Assembly (NCBI RefSeq): GCF_026262505.1
Contig: NC_067203.1
Span: 15,946,392-16,010,391, forward strand
Origin: Trichomonas vaginalis G3
Taxonomy: Eukaryota; Parabasalia; Trichomonadida; Trichomonadidae
Reading direction: 5' to 3'
Length of the DNA: 64,000 bases
A program made the translations under genes and the position numbers. Shown piece after piece: positions 10,120 through 20,423 of the stretch. Position 1 is the first letter of the stretch; every line of letters begins with the position of its first letter. The notes under the pieces were generated by a model that was given only the letters and a program-made list of their open reading frames with translations, had not been told where the DNA came from and did no database searches.

Positions 10120-12453
10120 ATGGATGAGCAACGCAAACAATTGAAAGCAGTCATGTCTACAACGCAATTAACACCAGAACAGAACGCATATTTAATTTCC
10201 ATTAAATGGTTTAATGAATTTAAGCGAATTATAGGTTTTGAAACTGATATCGCTTTAAATGAGAAAATACCTGCTATTGATAATAGCGGATTACTTAGAA
10301 ATGGCCTGCTTAGACGAGATATTCGTGAAAATACAGACTTTGCCATTTTAACTAAGCCTACATGGTTATTATTGAAGCAGTATTATGGCGGAGGTCCTGA
10401 TATCGGTGTTAAAGTTGCTTACAATCCATTAAAACATCAAAATTGCGCTATTACTAGGAATATTGCTTTGTACATTTTGTATCAACAGCAAAGAAAGCAA
10501 TTTTCAGTTACAACATACGAAAAAGTTAGAGAAATTAAAGATAGAGCTTTAGTTTACTACAATTTAACTGATAAATCGCTAAATTTATACGAATACAACA
10601 ATAATAATATCGAAAATAAGCTTGAAGACGATAAATTACTTTGTGAATATGCTATTTTAGATAATCAACAGCTAATACTTACAACAGCCCATTCTAAAAA
10701 GAAAGAGGAGCCTCAATCAATTTTTTCATATTTTTCACAAACAGGAACATGCACACCTGGTACAACAGGACTCAACAACATGGGAAATACGTGTTTTATG
10801 AATTCTACTTTACAATGTTTGATGCATATTGAACTACTTGCTAATTATTTTGCAAATACTCCATGGCAAAAAGAAATATCAACAACAAATCCTTTAGGTA
10901 CAAAAGGTGAACTATCGATTGCATTCTCCAAATTACTCGAAATCAGTCAAAGAGGAAGCCATTCATCATATACACCGAGTGAAGTTCGAAAGGCAATCAT
11001 AAAACATGCGCCAAATTTCGATGGATACTCACAACAAGACGCACACGAAGTTTTACTATTTATTCTCGATGGAATTCATGAAGATTTAAACAGAATCACG
11101 AAAAAACCACAAGTTGACGTTGTAGAAGGTGATGGAACAAACGACAATGAGACAGCAATCAAGGCCTGGCATGCTTACAAGCAAAGAAACGATTCTATAA
11201 TTGTTGATTTATTCCATGGCCAACTTAGATCACATTTGAAGTGTCCAAACTGTCAAGCCGATACCGTAGCTTTTGATCCTTTCGTTTCCCTTTCTGTTCC
11301 TGTTCCTCAGAAAAAAATTTTATCTCCAGCTTTCATTTTTTGCCCTGCAGACCCAACGCAACCACGCAAGATCATGCAATTCAACATAGACATGTCATGG
11401 TCACCACTCCAAACTAAGAGATTCATTCAGAAATCCGAAGGACGAAATTTGAATTTAATTTATGCAGCGATCAACCATGAACAGACCGAGATAACATATA
11501 CTTTGTCACCTTATAGACCACCTTCCACTCATATTTTGTACGCAATTGAACTTCCTTCGACTGATAAGTTATATGCTCCAGTTTTCTTGAAAGAAAAAGA
11601 GAAAGGATGGATCTGGGATGGTGACACTCCTATTGCTGGACCTTTCCTTGTACCTGTTCTTAAGCAAAATCCATCAGAAAAAGAGTTGAACGATATAATC
11701 TCAAATTATTTCTCGTTTTTATTCGATACGAAGAATCCAGATCCACAAGAGATGTATGATAAATACGAAGAAACACGTCAAAAGTGGCGTTCTCTTCGAG
11801 ATGACAAAAACAAGTTTGAAATTTCTATCAGATCCAATTTCTTTGATAGTGGCACATTCACACCACTCACAAAGATGCCATGCCTTACACGTAGATGTGT
11901 AGATGTCATTGTTAATCCTTCTTGGATGACAAAAGAAAGTGGATTTAAATGGTCACTTTTTATTCCATCACGAATCAAAGAATTCGAAGAACCTGTTGAA
12001 GAGAAATCAATTGATTTGGAGAAATGTCTTGATTTATTCTCTGAAGAACTTGTTTTGGATGAAGAAAACAAATGGTTTTGTCCGAAATGTAGAGAATTTG
12101 TCCAAGCGAGTAAGAAGATGGACATTTGGACATCACCAGAGATATTGATAATCCATTTGAAGAGATTTGCTCAAATTTCTGGATTTTTGACGAAAAATGA
12201 GACAGAAGTTCAATATCCTGACGAACTCGACATGAGTCAAAGAATAATTGGACCTCATAATGGCAGCTGCAAATACAAATTAATTGCTGTTTCAGAACAT
12301 CATGGAATTCTTGGAAGTGGTCATTATACAGCACACGCAATGGTTGGAAACCAATGGTATCTGTTTAATGATAGCAGTGTTTCTAAATGCCTTAGAGATA
12401 TGGCACATACGAAAGCTGCTTATGTCTTGTTTTATGCAAAAATTCATGAATAG
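10120..12453 (+). CDS. ubiquitin-specific protease (C19 family, USP4/15-like), 777 aa
   Basis: The N-terminal region (about residues 15-115) resembles a DUSP domain (WFNEFKRIIGFE, PTWLLLKQYYGGGPDI). The catalytic domain starts near residue 215. The Cys box is NNMGNTCFMNS with the nucleophile at about Cys225, and the His box is GSGHYTAH with His735, followed by FNDSS with Asp751. Two CxxC pairs (LKCPNCQA and WFCPKCRE) form the structural zinc site of many USPs. Between the two catalytic boxes lies a long insert, as in USP4/11/15. The enzyme would remove ubiquitin from proteins in the cytoplasm or nucleus; the substrate is unknown. All triad positions look intact. Confidence 0.93.
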   Translation: MDEQRKQLKAVMSTTQLTPEQNAYLISIKWFNEFKRIIGFETDIALNEKIPAIDNSGLLRNGLLRRDIRENTDFAILTKPTWLLLKQYYGGGPDIGVKVAYNPLKHQNCAITRNIALYILYQQQRKQFSVTTYEKVREIKDRALVYYNLTDKSLNLYEYNNNNIENKLEDDKLLCEYAILDNQQLILTTAHSKKKEEPQSIFSYFSQTGTCTPGTTGLNNMGNTCFMNSTLQCLMHIELLANYFANTPWQKEISTTNPLGTKGELSIAFSKLLEISQRGSHSSYTPSEVRKAIIKHAPNFDGYSQQDAHEVLLFILDGIHEDLNRITKKPQVDVVEGDGTNDNETAIKAWHAYKQRNDSIIVDLFHGQLRSHLKCPNCQADTVAFDPFVSLSVPVPQKKILSPAFIFCPADPTQPRKIMQFNIDMSWSPLQTKRFIQKSEGRNLNLIYAAINHEQTEITYTLSPYRPPSTHILYAIELPSTDKLYAPVFLKEKEKGWIWDGDTPIAGPFLVPVLKQNPSEKELNDIISNYFSFLFDTKNPDPQEMYDKYEETRQKWRSLRDDKNKFEISIRSNFFDSGTFTPLTKMPCLTRRCVDVIVNPSWMTKESGFKWSLFIPSRIKEFEEPVEEKSIDLEKCLDLFSEELVLDEENKWFCPKCREFVQASKKMDIWTSPEILIIHLKRFAQISGFLTKNETEVQYPDELDMSQRIIGPHNGSCKYKLIAVSEHHGILGSGHYTAHAMVGNQWYLFNDSSVSKCLRDMAHTKAAYVLFYAKIHE

Positions 12454-12724
12454 AATATATTTTTATTTTGTTTGATAGTAAAAAGAAGTGTATAGATTAT
12501 TTGAAAATCAAAAATTGAACAATATAGAAGTGCCTCCACTCTGAATATTAGGGTAAATGGCTTGATACTCAACTTGTAAACATGAGTCTAGTAGGTGATA
12601 GTAAATGCCTAACTAAGGCTTGTACTAACCAATTTATAATAGCTATGACAATAAAAGTGCACGTTTAAAATCATTTTGGCAGATTTGGGCCCTTAGCTTT
12701 TTATATTCGCTAAATCTTCAGCAA
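12454..12724. other. spacer between USP gene and first beta-helix copy
   Basis: This is AT-rich and no gene is seen. An in-frame stop at 12626 bounds the open frame of the following beta-helix copy. A TACTAACC string at 12622 resembles a branch point, but the canonical trichomonad intron 3' motif is not present. Confidence 0.45.
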
Positions 12725-13648
12725 GATTCTTGGGAAGAATATAATACAGGAAGAACAAATTATATAAATGTCAATAAACCAGAACAAATCACAAGTAACT
12801 CTGATAATTATTTCGTAAACAATGTCAAATACATTAATTTTTACGGATCTAAATGCATACAACTTGTAGGTGGTGACTCATATATGGTAATTGTAAACAC
12901 AAAATTTTTACGTTGCATTGGAGATTCATATCGCGGAGGAGTTCTCCGATTTGAAAACAGTTATCGAATTATGCAAAAGAACATTTGTAGTGATATATCG
13001 GGCTTTATAAACAAATCAATAGAGAATATGGGATCATATTGTTTTTTAGCATTAAATAGTCCCGATAATAATCAAAATTTAACTATGGAATCATGTTCAT
13101 TTAGTCGCAGCAATGTTCAACGTGCTGTCCTTTATTTATTTTCTGCCAAGTTTCAGTTTTCTAATATGAACATTTCTAATGCTATTCATTCAAGTTATAT
13201 CACTCAATATGATTATTCAAGACCAACTTTTAGTTATTCACAAGTAGTTAATTCAATTGCAGGAAGTTATTCTATTTTAAACCATAGACAATTAAGTGGT
13301 ACTATTTCTAATTGTAAAATTATTTCAAATCGAATGGCAAAAGCGGATACAGGAGCAATAATTCAAGCAACAACCGGATGTCAATTAACTGTTAATAATG
13401 TAATTTTTTAAAATAACTTTGCAAATTATTTATTTTCAACTGATAATAAATCTAAAATTACTATTTCTGATTATAAATCCGAAAATAATAACCTAAACGG
13501 AACTATAGAACCTAAAGCTGCAAATTATATAACAATTAATAGCAATAATCAAAATTTTGATAATAATCTCAATCTTCCTAATTTTTATTGCAAATATATT
13601 TCAGAACCTCATGATTATCATGTAATCTTTCATAATAGAAGAAGGTAA
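12725..13648 (+). pseudogene. beta-helix surface-type protein, first tandem copy, degenerate
   Basis: The frame reads from a DSWEEYNTGRTNY segment (12725) through repeated N-I-S and C-x-F elements typical of right-handed beta-helix proteins of trichomonads, to a final NRRR. It is closely related to the copy at 14550-15479. A hydrophobic stretch (ALSFLYSLNL) just before 12725 looks like a signal peptide, but the frame has no ATG until 12884. Within the homologous region there is one in-frame TAA at 13409, after which the frame continues in phase and keeps matching the second copy. The lack of an ATG and the internal stop mark it as a host pseudogene. Confidence 0.7.
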
Positions 13649-14549
13649 AAATTATATTACTAAATAAACATCTTTTCTATCTAATTTATTACAATTCATT
13701 ACAAATGTCTAAAACCATCTCTTCTGCAACTCATTTTATATTATTGCAATGAGGAAAAGTTCAATCGAAGAATTAATTAAAAATAAACATCTTTTCTATC
13801 TAATATATTTTCCTTGCATAATTACACATATGTTATAACTATTGTATTGTAATAGTAAAAGGCTATAACTATACAAGATTAGTTCAATCAGTTAATAATA
13901 GCTTTCAGATCATATAATGTCATAGTTTGGGGGTTTACATTAACTAATTCTGCATGTGGAAAATGATCCTTCACAAAAGGCATTTCAATTTAAATTAGAT
14001 ATTTGATAGTGGTATATTCACACCACTCACAAAGATGCCATGCCTCACAATAGATGCGAAGACGTTATTCTAATATAATGAAAAAAAATAAAATTTAAAA
14101 ATCAATAAATTAACCTAAAAGTTTGGATCTTTATGCCCGATAGCTAATGTTTCTTAAGTGCTATCAAAGGTAGACCAAGCTCAGAAGTTTGGATCTTTAT
14201 GCCCCCTTAAATCTTTAGAATTATATTCATCTGAGAGGCTATTCAAATGAAAATAAGTACCATAAGATTTTTTTAAAAAATTGCGAAAATTTTTTGCTGG
14301 TCTACCTTTGTGCTATCATTTATAAAAATTTTCTGAGCTTGATCGTAGTTCAGAATTTTCCAGGCAACTCATACAATTAATTCTATGAGTTTCTCTATAA
14401 TGCAAAATTATTGCATTACTGATGTTGTTGATAATTCATTAATAAAACGATAAATTACTATTTAAAGAACCGTCACTTGTCATTTCTCTCAATTTTCAAA
14501 CAAAATAAGTTTCAATTTTATATCATTTTCGCTCATTCTTCAACAAGAT
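13649..14549. repeat. spacer of a segmental duplication, with USP-gene fragment and short repeats
   Basis: Bases 14002-14071 are a diverged copy of USP-gene sequence 11842-11911 in the same orientation, with one run of 30 identical bases (ATTCACACCACTCACAAAGA onward). The string ACATCTTTTCTATCTAAT occurs at 13668 and again near 13788. GTTTGGATCTTTATGCCC occurs near 14120 and 14190. The segment AAGGTAGACC (14165) pairs with GGTCTACCTT (14298). No intact gene is visible. Confidence 0.7.
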
Positions 14550-15479
14550 TCATGGGAAGATTATAACACGGGCAGAACAAATTATAATAGTGTAACTACA
14601 TCAAAACAAATCACAAACAACTCATATAATTACTTCGTAAACAATGTTATATACATGAATTTTTACGGATCTAAATGCATACAAATAGTAGGTGGTGACT
14701 CGTATATGATAATTGTAAACACAAAATTTTTACAATGCGTTGGAGATAATGGACGCGGAGGAGTTCTCCGATTTGACAATAGTTATCGAATTATACAAAA
14801 GAACATTTGTAGTGATATATCAGGCTTTATAACACCAGGAATGGGATCATATTGTTTTTTAGCATTAAATAAAATTTCTAATGATCGAGTTCTGACTTTT
14901 GAATCATGCTCATTTAGTTGCAGTGACAATCCTCGTGCAGTCATTTACTTGTTCACTGCCAAATTTCAGTTTTCTAATATCAACATTTCTAATGCTATTC
15001 ATTCAAGTTATACCACTCAGTGTCATAATAAAAAACCAACGTTTAGTTATTTACAAGTAGTTAATTCAACTGCTGAAAATTATTCCTTTATGAATTTTAA
15101 TCATTTAAGTGGTTCTATTTCTAAATGTAACATCATTTCAAATAGAATGACAATTGGGGGTGAAGGAGCAATAATTAAAGCAGGTAATAGTGGCACATTG
15201 AATGTTAGTGCGATAATATTTAAAGATAACGTTGCAAGTTATTTATTTACTGCATATTCAGGTTCATCAGGATGGGCTAAGATTTATATTTATTGTTATA
15301 AATCTGAAAATAGTTATCAAAAAGAAAATATTGATCCTTCTGCTTCAGTAAACATAACGTTTATGAGTGGTTATCAGAATATTGATAATAATCTTAATCT
15401 TGCTAATTTTAATTGCAGATATATTTCAAAACCTTATGATTATCAAAAAATCTTTTCAAATAGAAGAAGACAAACTTAG
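14550..15479 (+). CDS. beta-helix surface-type protein, second tandem copy
   Basis: The frame is open from a hydrophobic ISFSLILQQ stretch through to TAG at 15479; the first ATG is at 14655 (274 aa from there). The N-terminal DSWEDYNTGRTNY block, which matches the first copy, lies upstream of that ATG. Either the true start is non-standard, the ATG has been lost, or the protein begins at MNFYGSK. The body has the short repeated beta-strand pattern (LSGSISKC, GTLNVSAI) of right-handed beta-helix proteins, which in trichomonads are often surface or secreted. No membrane anchor is seen, and the end is basic (SNRRRQT). Confidence 0.55.
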   Translation, partial: SWEDYNTGRTNYNSVTTSKQITNNSYNYFVNNVIYMNFYGSKCIQIVGGDSYMIIVNTKFLQCVGDNGRGGVLRFDNSYRIIQKNICSDISGFITPGMGSYCFLALNKISNDRVLTFESCSFSCSDNPRAVIYLFTAKFQFSNINISNAIHSSYTTQCHNKKPTFSYLQVVNSTAENYSFMNFNHLSGSISKCNIISNRMTIGGEGAIIKAGNSGTLNVSAIIFKDNVASYLFTAYSGSSGWAKIYIYCYKSENSYQKENIDPSASVNITFMSGYQNIDNNLNLANFNCRYISKPYDYQKIFSNRRRQT

Positions 15480-15922
15480 ATTCATGGTTAAAGTCTCCAT
15501 TGCATACACTTTCCATAAAATTGAGAAAAATTCACCAAAATTGAATTGGAGGCTAAATAAGCATCGTTTCTATCTAATTTATTATCATTCACGACAGAAG
15601 GAGGAAATGTTGTTACTTTTTTGAAAAGTGAAAACAGCATATCCCCGATGTGAATTTGGATAGAATTGTGGAAATTGCGTAAACAAATGCACTAGTGTGG
15701 GATCAATAGTTTTGCTTCCCATAAACTCCATAATATTACTTCAAAAATGAGAATAAAGATTTTTCAAAAAATAATCTTTTTATAAAACATTTGTGATAAA
15801 ATTTGAGATTGTATATCATACTATGTTACTTTGGGCATTTAATAAAACAATGTTATCAACATGAAAGTTGATACCGACCGTTAGGTCGAAGAGAACCTTA
15901 AATTATAAATATTTATTTTTTG
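15480..15922. other. spacer with remnant of duplicated 3' flank
   Basis: The segment at about 15553-15600 (CATCGTTTCTATCTAATTTA and following) matches sequence after the first beta-helix copy (13668 onward), which marks the right edge of the duplication. The rest is plain AT-rich sequence; a small inverted pair, CCGACCGTTAGGTCGAAG, lies near 15876. Confidence 0.5.
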
Positions 15923-16183
15923 ATGGAAGATTTAGAGATAAAATACAAAATAACACGCTACACGAATATTATCAAAGAAATACAAAACTGGAACTCGACA
16001 GAATTTGCTGAAAGACAACAAGTTTTAGCTTCTTTGCATGAAGAATTAGAAAAAGAAATCGCAAAAGAAGAAAAATATCAAAGCACAATATCGAAAAAGC
16101 TTGATGAAATAGCCGCACTCAAGTTAATGATCTCAGAAAGAGTTTCAGATACAAATGGATTTTCAACAAAACTTCCTAATTAA
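15923..16183 (+). CDS. short coiled-coil protein, 86 aa
   Basis: The ATG at 15923 is used. The product is almost entirely heptad-like helix (residues about 5-75, Leu/Ile at a/d positions with many Glu and Lys), ending in a short Ser/Thr tail. Its length and composition resemble small subunits of tethering or cytoskeletal complexes, but I cannot name a family. Codon use matches that of its neighbours and there is no overlapping alternative gene. Confidence 0.55.
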   Translation: MEDLEIKYKITRYTNIIKEIQNWNSTEFAERQQVLASLHEELEKEIAKEEKYQSTISKKLDEIAALKLMISERVSDTNGFSTKLPN

Positions 16184-16444
16184 TTGTTTAACTATTTTCC
16201 ATTTAACAAGTCTACATTCTCAAAGAAGGGACTTCCTAGAAAGAAATTCAAATTGTATCGAGCAAATTTTAAAATATCATCGAATTAATTTTAGTTTCAG
16301 ACTTTGCAATGATCTCTAATTAAATTGGAGATAATTGTACTATTATAATACCAAAACATTATTAATTGTTTTGTAATATAAAAATAACGATTTCCGTAAA
16401 ATACAAGTAAACTCTTTATTAGTAATACATTGATATTTTTTCAA

Positions 16445-17749
16445 TTATAACTCGTTCATATAATCATGCTTAGCTTCCTTCTTCTTGAGTTTCTTTTCTT
16501 TAATTTTTTCACTTTCTTTCTTAGCTTTGAGTGCATCCATCTTCTTTGCCTTGAGTACTTCATCATCAGAAGACATTGCGTCGAGTTTCTGGAACACATC
16601 GTAGTCTTTTTCGTTGTATTTGCTTTCACGAACTTTTTCTCGTTTTGTAGCATCGGAATGGATATCGAATGACTCAATTTCATCTGATCTGATGCTGAGG
16701 AAAGCCTCTTTAAGTGCTTTCTTTGCGTATTCCTCGTCATCAGTAACTAAGAAATTTCCAAGGATTGTTCCTGGGCAGCTCTGGAATACGTCAATGCCAA
16801 GGAAAGTGAGAGACTGGAAGTGGCCAAATTGTGGATCTGGTGTTGGTTCGACTTCAATCATCTTTGGTGTCCAAAATCCTTTGAAATTAGGGTTTGGAAT
16901 GAAGCGAGGCTTCCATTCGCCAATGTAGTCTGGGTTCTTGATCATTGGTGGTACCCATTCCATTGAATCGTCGAAAGATGGAGGTCTGAACGCATCTGGG
17001 TCTTCTATGAACTCGTCGTCAACCCAATCTGCTGGTTTCTTATCATTTTCATCAATGATGTATTCGATATCATCCCAATCGGCTGGTTTGACGGAATTCG
17101 GATCTGGAATTGTTGTAACTTTAGGAATATCGAACAAATCTTGTAATTTTTCTGATATCTTAGTTTCTCCGTCGATCTTTACTTCGACTGTATTGTTTTT
17201 ACGTATGATTAAAGTGTATCCATGTGTAAGATGATCTTTGTTAGCGTTGAGATTATCTTTTATTGTGTAATATGAATCATTATATCCGATCGCAACCTTG
17301 GTTTGATGGAGGTTAGCACCACAGATATCTGGGCCAAACATTATTGAATATTGCGATTCGTTTGAAAATTCTACTTGCTTATTCGGCGGTCCTAATAATT
17401 TGATATATGCTCCTGCACAATCTATGTACATATCAAGACGTACTGTGTATTGAATAATCAAATCTTTATCTCTTGTATCGAATGGCTCTGTGAAATTTGA
17501 ATAAAACAAGTAATATCTGTGTGCATCCATTGTTTCAAGTCCTCTTTGCTTAATTTCATCTGCATAATAAGTTCCAGCAGAAGATCTAAATTTTCCAAGT
17601 AAAACACCGCGTTTTACTTTTTCTGGACGAGACCAGTTCTTTTCCCAACCTGGATCGAAATGTTCTTCAAGATAAACACGTGAAAAACAATTGCTTAATA
17701 GAAAAACAAACATTTTCGACCAAATAAATAAAATATTTTTTTTCCTCAT
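16445..17749 (-). CDS. calreticulin, ER lectin chaperone, 434 aa
   Basis: The N-terminus is a signal peptide (hydrophobic SKMFVFLLSNCFS). The globular lectin domain follows, with EEHFDPGWEKNW, a CGGAY-like CAGAYIKLL and MFGPDICG; the two cysteines are in the positions that form the conserved disulfide. The P-domain (about residues 215-300) has three KPADWDD/RPPSFDD repeats followed by GEWKPRFI and GFWTPKMI repeats. The C-terminal region is Lys/Glu-rich, has no transmembrane helix (so calreticulin rather than calnexin) and ends in MNEL, a KDEL-like ER retrieval signal. It should bind calcium and monoglucosylated glycoproteins in the ER; in T. vaginalis calreticulin is also reported at the surface. 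Confidence 0.95.
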   Translation of the reverse strand: MRKKNILFIWSKMFVFLLSNCFSRVYLEEHFDPGWEKNWSRPEKVKRGVLLGKFRSSAGTYYADEIKQRGLETMDAHRYYLFYSNFTEPFDTRDKDLIIQYTVRLDMYIDCAGAYIKLLGPPNKQVEFSNESQYSIMFGPDICGANLHQTKVAIGYNDSYYTIKDNLNANKDHLTHGYTLIIRKNNTVEVKIDGETKISEKLQDLFDIPKVTTIPDPNSVKPADWDDIEYIIDENDKKPADWVDDEFIEDPDAFRPPSFDDSMEWVPPMIKNPDYIGEWKPRFIPNPNFKGFWTPKMIEVEPTPDPQFGHFQSLTFLGIDVFQSCPGTILGNFLVTDDEEYAKKALKEAFLSIRSDEIESFDIHSDATKREKVRESKYNEKDYDVFQKLDAMSSDDEVLKAKKMDALKAKKESEKIKEKKLKKKEAKHDYMNEL

Positions 17750-19538
17750 CGTTTTACATTTGTAAAATATATTTCCTATTCAAGAGGATAATTTTATGAA
17801 TTTGCTAGAACTCCTATGCCTTTACTTATTTTAGAATCTTATGAAACTATTGACTTAATATTGTTGTAAACAGAAATTCAGCAAAAGTGACACCTCAGAA
17901 AAGCTAAAATATTGAATTTTTGGAACTTTTGATAGAGCACGTTTTTAAATATTAATTAAAGTAAATGTATATTTTGTAAAGATTCTTTTTAATAAAAAAA
18001 ATTTGAAGAAGAACACAAAATCTTCTGAAAAATAATATCACATAAACTCATATTATTTTCTAATAATAACTATTTTATATAAAAATCAAATTCAATGATC
18101 TTAAAAGCGAAGGATAAACCTCAAAATTTACGAATATAATGAGTGGGAATATAATGCTTATCTATCATAAAACCATATGAAATATCAATTTTTGCTTTAC
18201 GCCTAATTTTTGACGACAATTAGCAAAAAATGTTAAATGTTAACACTCAGTCCATTTGAATATGAAAAATAAAATTGACTTTGATTAAATGTTTTATTTA
18301 TCATGCAATTCTTCTTGCGACCAAAGATTGAATAAAAGTTCAAAAATAAAGATAGCTTAAAAATAATATACGGTAGTGCTTACTAATAGATGAATAGTAT
18401 ATAAATTCTATTAAAATGGATTTGATCCAAAAAAATATAAAACCAAAAATAATTGTTATAATTTAAATGAAGAAGTAATTTAAAACGATTTTATTTATGA
18501 TCAAATTTTTATATATTTTTTTGGATCAAATCCATTTTAATAGAATTTATATATTCATCATATAGTAAACACTACCGTATATTATTTTTTAAGCTATCTT
18601 ATTTTTGAACTTTTATTCAAAGCTTTGCGCAAGAAGAATTGCATGATAAATAAAAACATTTAATCAAAGTCAATTTTATTTTTCATATTCAAATGGACTG
18701 AGTGTTAACATTTAACATTTTTTGCTAATTGTCGTCAAAAATTAGGCGTAAAGCAAAAATTGATATTTCATATAGTTTTATGATAGATAAGCATTATATT
18801 CCCACTCATTATATTCGTAAATTTTGAGGTTTATCCTTCGCTTTTAAGATCATTGAATTTGATTTTTATATAAAATAGTTATATATTAGAAAATAATATG
18901 AGTTTATGTGATATTATTTTTCAGAAGATTTCATTCTATATGCCTATGAAAAGTACTCTCAAAACTAGCTTTTTCCTAATTATAATTAAATCTAGAATAT
19001 TGTATTATGCTTAGTATTATTTCATTTTTCTCATTCAATTTAGAATTTACAAATGTCAAAAAATCGAGAGCTGTCACTTTTGATGAATTTCTGTTTATTA
19101 CAATATCCTCCCAAATATGCTAATTTCTATTGTGATTTTCGGAAAAATTCAGAAACATTTCTTTATTTAGATAAAAGCGCATAATATACTTACTGCCAAA
19201 CTTATATAGAAATGAATCTTGAATAGGATATGATTCATTACCAATGAATTAGAATTCCAATTTTTTGAGATTCAAGTTCAACCTGTTCTAACAGAACAAT
19301 GAGCTACATTGCAGTTAAATAATATAATTCATACAAATAAATATGATTTTCATAAGATTCTAAAACGTTTTGAATGAAATTCTTGTATGTAACTAATATT
19401 AGTTAATTTGTTTGCTTGATAATGCATAATAAACTTATCTGAAAGAGTTTAGCTCAATGAAACAGCAAAATTATTTTTTTAATTCCCGCATTTAAACAAA
19501 TAAAGATAAACTAAAATGAATATTTAACTAGAGAAATT
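17750..19538. other. intergenic region holding a large palindromic element
   Basis: There is no coding frame. The region is dominated by the inverted repeat at 18018-18931, within a possible wider unit at 17858-19106. The outer flanks are ordinary AT-rich spacer. Confidence 0.7.
18018..18931. repeat. large near-perfect palindrome (foldback/MITE-like), ~425-bp arms
   Basis: The left arm at 18018-18441 is the reverse complement of the right arm at 18506-18931, with few differences; the spacer is about 64 bp. Landmarks pair exactly: AATCTTCTGAAAAATAATAT (left) with the end at 18931, GACGACAATTAGC with GCTAATTGTCGTC, and ATGGATTTGATCC with GGATCAAATCCAT. No frame is coded. Outside the arms, 17858-17897 and 19067-19106 also match as inverted repeats (AAACAGAAATTCA with TGAATTTCTGTTT, AAAAGTGACA with TGTCACTTTT), which suggests a unit of about 1.25 kb. 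No target duplication was found. Confidence 0.88.
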
Positions 19539-20423
19539 CTAGTTAAAGCTTATTCTCCTCTTTGACTTTAATGCAGGAGAAAGTAAGATTTGCGAAGCAA
19601 GATGAACAGACTGAGAAGACTTGATACCCTTCTTTGGTGCAGACTGAGACTTTGCATGGAAGACAGCAATGATTTCCTGAGCGGTCGGTCTGGATGGAGG
19701 ATCGATATTAAAGCATTTTTTGAGCATTTGCTTTATCTCGAAGTCATTTATAGCTGACTCATCGTAAATAGAATTTAAAATGCTCTGAACAAGGTTAGCT
19801 TTTGTATCTGCCATCCATGGATACTTTCCTGTCAGGACATAATAGATTGTAACACCTAAAGCCCAGATATCTGAGCAAAAAGCATCGTATGGGAGCTTTC
19901 TGATGATTTCTGGAGAAAGAAACATTGCTGTTCCATGAAAATTCGTACTGTTTTCATCTGAAATGACTTTATTCGCCAGTCCAAAGTCGCAAATCTTAAT
20001 CCTGCCGTATTTATCAACGAGGAAATTCGATGGTTTAATATCTCCATGAGATATTCCAAAATGATGACAGCTTCCAACTGCAACAGCCAATCCTTGGCAT
20101 AATTCAAGCTTCTTTGTAAATGTTAACGGATGGTACTGTTGAATATATGTTTCAAGAGAGTGAGGGCAGTATTCCATGAGAAGATAAACGTAATTATTGT
20201 AGTGGAAGTGATTATAAAGTGGAACGATATAATTACTCTTGATTTCGATCATGGATTCGATCTCCATATCATTGAATTTGGAACCAGGGATCCTTTTTAT
20301 TGCAAAATTCATGTTATACTGATGGCTATAAACAACGAAGATTACTCCAAATGTTCCTTCTCCAATTGTTGTTATATAATCGAAACCAAATTTCTTAAAG
20401 AACTCTGTATCAATAGCCTCCAT
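19539..20423 (-). CDS. CAMK-like Ser/Thr protein kinase, 294 aa
   Basis: The complete kinase domain fills residues 14-262: glycine loop GEGTFG (21-26), ATP-binding Lys43 in FAIKR, catalytic loop HGDIKPSN with Asp128 (HRD reads HGD), DFG at 146-148, an SPE-type motif in MFLSPEI, and DIWALGVTIY. The 30-residue tail is basic and Ser-rich. The domain style (MEYCPHSLETYI, YYVLTGKYPWMAD) matches the very large CAMK-like family of trichomonads. It is probably an active cytosolic kinase with unknown substrate. It is divergent from the METTL25-like gene, 632 bases away. Confidence 0.93.
   Translation of the reverse strand: MEAIDTEFFKKFGFDYITTIGEGTFGVIFVVYSHQYNMNFAIKRIPGSKFNDMEIESMIEIKSNYIVPLYNHFHYNNYVYLLMEYCPHSLETYIQQYHPLTFTKKLELCQGLAVAVGSCHHFGISHGDIKPSNFLVDKYGRIKICDFGLANKVISDENSTNFHGTAMFLSPEIIRKLPYDAFCSDIWALGVTIYYVLTGKYPWMADTKANLVQSILNSIYDESAINDFEIKQMLKKCFNIDPPSRPTAQEIIAVFHAKSQSAPKKGIKSSQSVHLASQILLSPALKSKRRISFN

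Noticed and set aside
12602-12725. Spliced start for the first beta-helix copy
   Set aside because: TACTAACC at 12622 resembles a branch point, but the canonical trichomonad 5' GTAYGT and 3' ACTAACACACAG motifs are absent.
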